The notes under the pieces: generated by a model | The model's input: the letters and a program-made list of their open reading frames with translations, nothing else | What the model was told of the DNA's origin: nothing | Database searches by the model: none | Part shown: positions 1 through 4,373 of the stretch, piece after piece | Numbering within the stretch: the first letter of the stretch is position 1 | Layout: each line of letters opens with the position of its first letter | DNA from: an uncultured Chloroflexota bacterium | Lineage (GTDB): Bacteria > Chloroflexota > Anaerolineae > Aggregatilineales > Phototrophicaceae | NCBI GenBank assembly: GCA_903904765.1 | Contig: CAIVEA010000288.1 | Coordinates: 1-5,110, forward strand | DNA length: 5,110 nt | Direction: 5' to 3' | Program-made: the position numbers and the translations under genes

Positions 1-2
1 AC

Positions 3-30
3 AAACGGGAGGCCAGTGCGCCTCCCGTTT
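3..30 (-). terminator. Intrinsic terminator after the toxin-antitoxin operon, possibly bidirectional
   Basis: A perfect 11-bp inverted repeat (AAACGGGAGGC at 3-13 and GCCTCCCGTTT at 20-30) encloses a six-base loop. The stem is GC-rich in the middle and its A/T ends supply a short U-tract on either strand (TTTT at 28-31 on plus, TTT then GT on minus). It begins 8 bases past the restored stop codon of the PIN toxin gene at 39-41, so its clearest job is ending the minus-strand toxin-antitoxin transcript. It could equally stop a converging plus-strand gene from left of the window, which cannot be seen. Confidence 0.85.
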
Positions 31-38
31 TGCATGGC

Positions 39-424
39 TTACCAGTACCGTTTTACCCCGTAAGCGTCAAAAATTGAGTCAATGCCGATAATTGGTATCT
101 GCTCAACTAGCGATTGTGCGACGATTAATCTATCGAATGGGTCGCGGTGATGAAAGGGGAGTATTGCTACGATTCCAACATGGCGTGTGGTGATTCCTAA
201 CAGGCTAATGCTATTTTGTATATTTGAGCATTGATAAACTCGTCAAATGGGGCTGGCATTTCAAGTTTCCCCAGACTGATTTTGATCGCCATCTCCCAGA
301 TGCTTGCGATGCTCAGATAGACAGTGTGTTCTGGATTTTCGATGAGCATTTTTGCGCTCGAACTGAGCGCAGTATCATCGGATATGAACCACAGAAAAGT
401 ATGTGTATCCAGAAGATACGCCAT
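39..424 (-). pseudogene. vapC: VapC-family PIN-domain toxin, frameshifted
   Basis: This is the toxin half of a type II toxin-antitoxin pair. VapC proteins are PIN-domain, Mg-dependent ribonucleases that block translation when not bound by antitoxin. The frame opened by ATG at 424 encodes the N-terminal half, with LLDTHTFLWF (first acidic residue D6) and SIWEMAIKISLGKL (E44), but reaches a stop at 197-199 after 75 residues. The neighbouring frame continues with LLGITTRHVGIVAILPFHH, then RDPFDRLIVAQ, and ends at TAA 39-41. Adding one A to the AAAA run (TTTT at 214-217 on plus) joins the halves as AQIYKNSISLLGI. The result is 128 residues, a normal length for the family, with D95, D98 and D116 also present. 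The site is not a canonical slippery heptamer, so this is either a true inactivating deletion or a homopolymer sequencing error. The start overlaps the antitoxin stop as TAATG, implying coupled translation. The region looks AT-richer than its neighbours, as in many acquired toxin-antitoxin loci. Confidence 0.88.
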
Positions 425-645
425 TACACGTACTCGTCAAAATCAGCAAGTGGGGCATCAAAATCGGCGGCGATTTTGATCTGGTGGCGGGCGCTGCCTG
501 CCTTACGCGAACGGGCAGCCGCTATCGGGACAAGCTGTACCGCCTGTTGGTTCTCGTCCAGAATCAGCACCGTTTCGCCATGTTGTGCTGCTGCAATTAA
601 TTGTTGAAGATGATCTTGTGCTTCCTGTATCGAGTAGCGTTCCAT
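424..645 (-). CDS. Phd/YefM-family antitoxin
   Basis: This encodes a 73-residue antitoxin, expected to bind and neutralise the PIN toxin and to repress its own promoter as a dimer. The N-terminal part (MERYSIQEAQDHLQQLIAAA, then GETVLILDENQQAVQLVPI) follows the Phd/YefM pattern: a short strand, a helix with the EA..HL signature, a GE.V.I strand and a closing V.LVPI strand. The tail (about residues 45-73) is charged and ends in acidic, aromatic residues (DFDAPLADFDEYV), as expected for the flexible toxin-binding part. ATG at 645 is preferred over the TTG codon just before it (646-648), because the Shine-Dalgarno GAGAGGA (654-660) lies 8 bases upstream of the ATG. The stop overlaps the toxin start by one base. 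The gene is intact although its toxin partner is frameshifted. Family assignment is confident; cognate toxin binding is inferred from the overlap. Confidence 0.88.
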   Translation of the reverse strand: MERYSIQEAQDHLQQLIAAAQHGETVLILDENQQAVQLVPIAAARSRKAGSARHQIKIAADFDAPLADFDEYV

Positions 646-653
646 CAATCGCG

Positions 654-660
654 TCCTCTC
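654..660 (-). promoter_or_regulatory. Ribosome binding site of the antitoxin gene
   Basis: GAGAGGA on the minus strand lies 8 bases from ATG 645 and 5 bases from the alternative TTG at 648. The spacing favours the ATG slightly and codon preference favours it clearly. Confidence 0.6.
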
Positions 661-669
661 TTTTGACTG

Positions 670-675
670 ATTATA
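670..675 (-). promoter_or_regulatory. -10 box of the toxin-antitoxin operon
   Basis: An exact TATAAT on the minus strand sits 24 bases upstream of the antitoxin ATG, predicting a leader of about 18 bases that still contains the Shine-Dalgarno sequence. No TTGACA-like -35 is visible; the hexamer at 17-base spacing reads GAAACT. The box lies in the 50-base gap after the tocopherol-cyclase-like gene, so the pair can be transcribed on its own. Confidence 0.5.
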
Positions 676-698
676 GGACGTTTTATCCGAAGAGTTTC

Positions 699-1679
699 CT
701 ACCCGCGCAGGGTGCTGATGTCGCCTTGCACTTCCAGCCCCGCGTTGCGTCCGGTGTCGTGGAACAGTTCCCGCCCGCCCATCTCTGAGAGGCGCACCTC
801 AATCGTGGACTGGAGCGTTTCCATCACACGTTTGTGCATCTCGGTGCGCGTGGGGCTGTGCAGCAGACCGCCGCCCGCCCGCGTCGCCACCATTTCAAGG
901 CGGTGGGTGCGATCCCGCACCACCCATTCCACCTGCGCGTCCGTCACCAGCAGTTTTTCGGTGCGGGCGCTGGTGTATTTGGCGAACCGGTACAGCTTTT
1001 GCTCATGCCACAGGCCGATGATCGAGCCGGGGAAACTGCGTCCCATGAACGGGATGACCGCAAGCGAGGCCACAAACGACGTGCCGGGGGTGCGGAAGTG
1101 GTTGGTTTGCATCCACACCCATGCCGACGGGAATGACTGTCCCCAGTCTTTTTCGAGGTAGCCGCGTCCTCCGCTGAAATCCATCGGATGCTCGTTCAGT
1201 GTCAGCGCCCCGTTCAGCAGATGATCGAAGCTGACGATGCCGTGATAGCATTCCATGAAGGTCAGCCAGCCGTACCAGCCCATAATCCCCGGCGAACGCC
1301 ATGTAACCGGCCAGCCCGTGCCACCGCTAAAACGCAAATCACCCTTCAGCGCCAGTTCCGTGCCTTCCAGCCGCAGCCGGATGCCATCGGCGCTGAAGTG
1401 GTTGTCACCGATTTGCACATCGAAGGAATCTTCGGCGGCGCGGAAGGCTTCCGGCGGGAAGCTGAAGTAAGCTGATGCGCCGGTTCGCCCATCCAGCACC
1501 TGTATGAAAGCGTGATGTTTGTCGCGGTTGTGGCTGAGGAAGATTCCGGGGATGACCGCGTATTTGTGCTGTTCATCTGCATCAATCAGCTTGAAGTACC
1601 ACCCCTCGAAGAAGGGCGGTTGCTTGCCATGACCGTGATAACGTTCCGGGTGCATCACCCGCTGGATGAAGTTGGGCAT
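699..1679 (-). CDS. Tocopherol cyclase family protein
   Basis: This encodes 326 residues of the tocopherol-cyclase-like family, whose plant and cyanobacterial members (VTE1/SlrT1737 type) close the chromanol ring of vitamin E and which also has many uncharacterised bacterial members. The family signatures appear in order: HPERYHG near residue 10, PFFEGWYFKL at 22-31, SPGIMGWYGWLTFMECYHG at 129-147, GYLEKDWGQSFPSAWVWM at 173-190, and the closing AGLEVQGDI at 313-321. There is no signal peptide or membrane segment, and the length matches bacterial homologues. ATG 1679 is the first usable start, since an in-frame TAG lies five codons upstream (the triplets between them are aaa, tgg, aca, gca). 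Its Shine-Dalgarno is weak. The PPOX-type gene ends 46 bases upstream on the same strand and no terminator lies between, so co-transcription is likely. True tocopherol synthesis is not implied without a prenylquinol pathway elsewhere in the genome; the substrate may be another lipid or quinone. Confidence 0.87.
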   Translation of the reverse strand: MPNFIQRVMHPERYHGHGKQPPFFEGWYFKLIDADEQHKYAVIPGIFLSHNRDKHHAFIQVLDGRTGASAYFSFPPEAFRAAEDSFDVQIGDNHFSADGIRLRLEGTELALKGDLRFSGGTGWPVTWRSPGIMGWYGWLTFMECYHGIVSFDHLLNGALTLNEHPMDFSGGRGYLEKDWGQSFPSAWVWMQTNHFRTPGTSFVASLAVIPFMGRSFPGSIIGLWHEQKLYRFAKYTSARTEKLLVTDAQVEWVVRDRTHRLEMVATRAGGGLLHSPTRTEMHKRVMETLQSTIEVRLSEMGGRELFHDTGRNAGLEVQGDISTLRG

Positions 1680-1725
1680 TGCTGTCCATTTCTACCGGGG
1701 GTGGCCGGTCATGATCGGGTTCAAG

Positions 1726-2112
1726 CTAACTGGTGGGTTTGATTTCCAGATAGATGCGGTTGTTGAGCGAACGAGTGACCCAGCCCATCAGGTTGAACAT
1801 CTGCAACTGGAAACCGTATTTGTGCTTCAGCGCGTCTTTTGCAGCCTGACTCTCGTTCGCATCCAGCACGCGGATAACCCCTTCTACCTTCTCGCTGCCC
1901 AGCAGTTCGCCGTTGCCCTTGCACGGGGTCATGGTCACACGGGGCGTGTGGCGGATGCGCTTGGCCTTGCCCGCTTCGCGCATGGTGGTCATGTATAGCA
2001 CATCCCCTTCGCGGGCGAACCAGACCGCAGTGGGGACACCTTCGCCGGATTTGCGAAAGGTGGTCAGACTCATATAGTTATGACCGTCCAGGATAGAGAA
2101 CGGATGCGACAT
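1726..2112 (-). CDS. PPOX-class probable F420-dependent enzyme (Rv2061-like)
   Basis: This encodes a 128-residue single-domain split-barrel flavoprotein fold of the pyridoxamine-phosphate-oxidase superfamily, closest in pattern to the small F420-associated (Rv2061-type) branch. Visible signatures are the N-terminal LDGHNYMSLTTFRKSGEGVP (8-27) and TAVWFAREGDVLYMTT (28-43), the cofactor-phosphate-binding AGKAKRIRHTPRVTMTPC (47-64), and the C-terminal KYGFQLQMF (98-106) and IYLEI (120-124). The family usually binds F420 or a flavin as a dimer and reduces small organic substrates in the cytoplasm; no substrate can be named. The start is well supported: AGGAG (2120-2124 on minus) lies 7 bases before ATG 2112. 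It is followed after 46 bases by the tocopherol-cyclase-like gene, probably in one operon. Whether F420 is the cofactor depends on the host having F420 synthesis genes, which are not in this window. Confidence 0.85.
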   Translation of the reverse strand: MSHPFSILDGHNYMSLTTFRKSGEGVPTAVWFAREGDVLYMTTMREAGKAKRIRHTPRVTMTPCKGNGELLGSEKVEGVIRVLDANESQAAKDALKHKYGFQLQMFNLMGWVTRSLNNRIYLEIKPTS

Positions 2113-2119
2113 ACTTTAT

Positions 2120-2124
2120 CTCCT
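2120..2124 (-). promoter_or_regulatory. Ribosome binding site of the PPOX/F420 gene
   Basis: AGGAG on the minus strand, 7 bases before ATG 2112. It is a near-ideal Shine-Dalgarno and fixes the start. Confidence 0.7.
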
Positions 2125-2134
2125 CGTGTGAAGT

Positions 2135-2146
2135 GCTGTGAACAGC
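2135..2146. repeat. 12-base dyad upstream of the PPOX/F420 gene
   Basis: GCTGT-GA-ACAGC is a perfect dyad with a two-base centre. It sits in the 89-base gap between the kinase stop and the PPOX start, about 10 bases above the Shine-Dalgarno. The loop is too small for a terminator hairpin and no U-tract follows, so a protein-binding site is the likelier reading if it is functional at all. Confidence 0.25.
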
Positions 2147-2201
2147 TTAGACCAGCCGCGCAGGAGTCGCTTTAGAACCGGATGAGGCGTTCCTTAGAAA
2201 C

Positions 2202-3767
2202 TCAACATTTTGGGGCGGGCAACCGGATCACAAAGGTTGTTCCCACTCCGGCGCGGCTTTCGACGCTGATCTCGCCGCCGTGCAAGTCTACGGCTTGCTT
2301 GGCAATCGCCAGCCCCAGTCCCGTCCCCTGTATTTTGCCCACGTTGGAAGCGCGGTGGAACGGCTCGAACAGGTGCTTCTGGTCTTCTTCGGGGATGCCA
2401 ATGCCCTGATCGCGCACACGGATGAACGCGCTGCCGTCGCCGCAGGTCACTTCCAGCATGACGGGTTTGCCTTCGGGCGAATATTTGATAGCGTTGGTGA
2501 GCAGGTTGGTGATGGCGCGGCGCATCAGCTTGCGGTCAAGGCGCACTTCGATGCGCCGTTCCGTGCCGTTGAAGATCAACTGACGCTGGTTGCGATACAC
2601 CAGTTCCAGTTCCTCCAGAATATCGCGGCAATAGGTTTCGAGGTCAAATATTTCCAGTTCCAGTTCCGTCCCGGTGAAATCGGTACGGCTGATGGTCAAC
2701 ACATCGGCGATCATCTCGTTCAGGTATTCCACCTGCTGATTGATCGTTTCGTAGGACTCCTGTTTTTCTTCCTCAGTGGAACGATCCCCGTATTGCTGAA
2801 GCATACTGTTCGCCAGCCGGATCGAAGCCAGTGGCGTACGCAGATCGTGGGACATCATCGAGATGAAGCGGTTCTTCAGGTCGCGCAGTTCGCGCTCTTT
2901 TTCCAGCGCCAGATTCAGGCGTTCTTTGTCCCACAACTGCGATTCGAGGAATTTGCGCTCGGTGAAGTCCTGCACGATGGCGGTGAACAGGCGTTGCCCT
3001 TCCATAATTACCTGACTGACGGCGAAATACATCGGGAAGATGCTGCCATCTTTGCGGCGGCCTTCCACTTCATCCCCCAGCCCGCCGATGCTTTCGATGA
3101 ATTCGACCAGTGCCGAACGGTTGGCGTTCGGGTCAAGCGTGGGCAGCAAGCGGCGCACATCGCAACCGATGATCTCACCCGTTTCATAGCCGAAGATATA
3201 CGTGCCAGCCGGATTTAAGGAGCGAATGATGCCGTTTGAATCGAAGGTAATCACGCCATCCACAAGGCTGTTCAACACGGCTTCCAGCCAGCGTTTGCTG
3301 TCTTCCAGTTCAATCTGCACCCGTTTGACTTCGCTCACATTCTGATGGGCGACGATCAGGCGCGTGATGCCGTACCACGAGAATCGCGAGATGCGTACTA
3401 CATACCAGCGTTTTTGGGTGGGGCTATGGCAAGGGTATTCCAGATGAAATTCTTCGGTTTCGCGCAGGCGAACACTGCGAATCCCTTGCGACACTAACCG
3501 CGCATCTTCGGCATAGGCGGCGGCACGCATACACACATCGTAGTAGTTCGTACCGATGCCATAATTCGGGTCACTGAACCCGTTTTCTTCGCCGAAGCGC
3601 CGCCATGCACGGTTGACATGCACAATTTCCCCCGACTCGTCGAGGATGGCGATATGGGCGCTCATCGCGTCCAATGCCGTTTTAACAAACCCTTCGGCTT
3701 CGGCTAAGTGATCGTTGATCGTTGTGTTAGTTTCACCACGATGAAGCAAAGACTGAGTCACGGACAA
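2202..3767 (-). CDS. Two-PAS sensor histidine kinase, orphan
   Basis: This encodes a 521-residue sensor kinase that should autophosphorylate on histidine and pass phosphate to an unidentified response regulator. PAS 1 (about 28-148) contains EYPCHSPTQKRWYVVRISRF, a motif of a PAS subtype common in multi-PAS kinases. PAS 2 (about 158-272) ends in IVQDFTERK. A coiled linker (273-300) leads to the dimerisation and phosphoacceptor motif SMMSHDLRTPLAS with H307. The ATPase domain shows the N box NLLTNAIKYSP (421-431), G1 DQGIGIP (453-459), F box LFEPFHR (466-472) and G2 GTGLGLAIAK (481-490). All catalytic motifs are intact, which suggests an active enzyme. No membrane helix or signal peptide is seen, so it should be cytoplasmic and sense an internal or diffusible cue. 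The start is TTG at 3767, directly after an in-frame TAA and 5 bases from AGGGG; no earlier start is possible in this frame, and the next (GTG, codon 3) is less well spaced. No receiver domain gene adjoins it. Confidence 0.95.
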   Translation of the reverse strand: MSVTQSLLHRGETNTTINDHLAEAEGFVKTALDAMSAHIAILDESGEIVHVNRAWRRFGEENGFSDPNYGIGTNYYDVCMRAAAYAEDARLVSQGIRSVRLRETEEFHLEYPCHSPTQKRWYVVRISRFSWYGITRLIVAHQNVSEVKRVQIELEDSKRWLEAVLNSLVDGVITFDSNGIIRSLNPAGTYIFGYETGEIIGCDVRRLLPTLDPNANRSALVEFIESIGGLGDEVEGRRKDGSIFPMYFAVSQVIMEGQRLFTAIVQDFTERKFLESQLWDKERLNLALEKERELRDLKNRFISMMSHDLRTPLASIRLANSMLQQYGDRSTEEEKQESYETINQQVEYLNEMIADVLTISRTDFTGTELELEIFDLETYCRDILEELELVYRNQRQLIFNGTERRIEVRLDRKLMRRAITNLLTNAIKYSPEGKPVMLEVTCGDGSAFIRVRDQGIGIPEEDQKHLFEPFHRASNVGKIQGTGLGLAIAKQAVDLHGGEISVESRAGVGTTFVIRLPAPKC

Positions 3768-3772
3768 TTAAT

Positions 3773-3777
3773 CCCCT
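3773..3777 (-). promoter_or_regulatory. Ribosome binding site deciding the TTG start of the kinase
   Basis: AGGGG on the minus strand lies 5 bases before TTG 3767. With an in-frame TAA immediately upstream of the TTG, it supports the non-ATG start over the GTG two codons in. Confidence 0.6.
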
Positions 3778-3780
3778 GTC

Positions 3781-3807
3781 TTTATACGTGTATAGAGTAT
3801 ATATCAA
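3781..3807 (-). promoter_or_regulatory. AT-rich promoter region of the histidine kinase gene
   Basis: The 107-base gap 3768-3874 holds an AT-rich block with several promoter-like hexamers on the minus strand: TTGATA (3802-3807), TATACT (3796-3801) and TATAAA (3781-3786). TTGATA and TATAAA are 15 bases apart, but that pairing would start transcription almost on the Shine-Dalgarno. TATACT alone, with no clear -35, gives a more sensible leader. A promoter here is likely; the exact start is not settled. No terminator hairpin is visible in the rest of the gap, only a weak AAATT/AATTT repeat. Confidence 0.4.
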
Positions 3808-3874
3808 AGATGGGGGCATGGGGTAAATAGTCTAATCTACATCAGCAAATTTATGAATTTTGGTTTTGTGAGCT

Positions 3875-4225
3875 TTAGCGGCGAAACTGTTGTTCGTGCT
3901 GCTCCTGTAAATCTTCGAGCGAGACGATCTCGCCATCCCCGTCGCTCAGGCGCGCCCGCAGTTCTTCGAGGTCACGGTCACTCATGCGTTTGAGCAGGCG
4001 GTCAACCCGGCTTTGGCGCTTGATTTTCTCCGCTTCACGGTTGGATTCTGTGCCAGTATTCCAGATTTGCGTGGTGCTGATGGTGGCGGTGATGAGCGCA
4101 ATCGCACAGATAACCACCGCAACCTGCGGGTCACTTCGCCCCATACTGATGAGCGCCGCGATGCTGATGCCCGTGATGCAGCTCCAGATGATGATGGTCA
4201 CTAATAGTTTGGGTGCGCTTTGCAT
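3875..4225 (-). CDS. Small two-helix membrane protein of unknown function
   Basis: I do not recognise this 116-residue protein. It has two hydrophobic segments, about residues 7-28 (LLVTIIIWSCITGISIAALI) and 33-54 (PQVAVVICAIALITATISTT), joined by a short GRSD turn, so it is a likely helical hairpin in the inner membrane. A charged, helix-prone tail follows (59-93), including RVDRLLKRMSDRDLEELRARL broken as RVDRLLKRMSD and RDLEELRARL, then DGDGEIVSLEDLQEQH. The tail pattern resembles the short C-terminal modules seen on many uncharacterised small membrane proteins, and suggests a cytoplasmic oligomerisation or docking element. The start at ATG 4225 is chosen because AAGGGA (4235-4240) lies 9 bases upstream and an exact TATAAT lies at 4263-4268. 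The frame stays open up to a GTG at 4315, but the upstream residues are proline-rich, unlike a leader, and the ATG at 4264 overlaps the -10 box. It is transcribed away from the GH65 gene. Confidence 0.72.
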   Translation of the reverse strand: MQSAPKLLVTIIIWSCITGISIAALISMGRSDPQVAVVICAIALITATISTTQIWNTGTESNREAEKIKRQSRVDRLLKRMSDRDLEELRARLSDGDGEIVSLEDLQEQHEQQFRR

Positions 4226-4262
4226 GGGCTGTATTCCCTTGTCACGTAAGCTATTTGCTCTC

Positions 4263-4268
4263 ATTATA
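4263..4268 (-). promoter_or_regulatory. -10 box of the small membrane protein gene
   Basis: An exact TATAAT on the minus strand, 37 bases upstream of ATG 4225, predicts a leader of about 30 bases that includes the Shine-Dalgarno. The hexamer at 17-base spacing reads GCAACT, a poor -35 match. The box supports the shorter reading of the gene. Confidence 0.45.
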
Positions 4269-4319
4269 CGCGGCGGTGGGTGGAAAGTTGCGGGTACACA
4301 TGGCGTATTGGACACGCGC

Positions 4320-4325
4320 TATAAT
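4320..4325 (+). promoter_or_regulatory. -10 box of the GH65 gene
   Basis: An exact TATAAT on the plus strand lies 48 bases upstream of ATG 4374. There is no convincing -35 at 16-18 bases (CACATG at 17). It is back to back with the minus-strand TATAAT at 4263-4268, so the two putative -35 regions lie side by side within about 4286-4302, where one regulator could control both genes. Confidence 0.45.
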
Positions 4326-4356
4326 CCCATCAATGTCTGATTTCCGGCTATACGAT

Positions 4357-4361
4357 GGAGG
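4357..4361 (+). promoter_or_regulatory. Ribosome binding site of the GH65 gene
   Basis: GGAGG lies 12 bases before ATG 4374. The spacing is longer than usual, but no other in-frame ATG, GTG or TTG lies between it and the upstream in-frame TGA at 4338-4340. Confidence 0.55.
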
Positions 4362-4373
4362 TCATCGTCCCCC

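Larger units (their letters stand above)
652..680 (-). promoter_or_regulatory. Inverted repeat flanking the -10 box, possible antitoxin operator
   Basis: CGTCC (676-680 read on minus) and GGACG (652-656) form 5-bp inverted arms separated by 19 bases that include the TATAAT box and part of the Shine-Dalgarno sequence. Their centres are 24 bases apart. Phd/YefM antitoxins usually autoregulate by binding dyads at their promoter, so this is a candidate operator. The arms are short and could be chance. Confidence 0.22.

Noticed and set aside
210..220. Programmed ribosomal frameshifting in the toxin gene
   Set aside because: The site reads C AAA ATA in the zero frame, which is not an X XXY YYZ heptamer, and no downstream stimulatory hairpin is apparent. 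A deletion or sequencing error explains it better.
224..607. A 127-codon plus-strand open frame across the toxin-antitoxin genes
   Set aside because: It lies antisense to both well-matched families and has no recognisable content.
1680..1725. Possible terminator (ACCGG/CCGGT hairpin) between the PPOX and tocopherol-cyclase-like genes
   Set aside because: The stem is only 5 bp and no U-tract follows, so read-through is expected.
2280..3218. A 312-codon open frame on the plus strand opposite the histidine kinase
   Set aside because: It is fully antisense to a gene with intact kinase motifs, has no recognisable domain, and is a composition-driven shadow.
4226..4315. A longer N-terminus for the small membrane protein, from GTG 4315 or ATG 4264
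   Set aside because: The extension overlaps the TATAAT box, is proline-rich and lacks a good Shine-Dalgarno; ATG 4225 has both promoter and ribosome site correctly placed.
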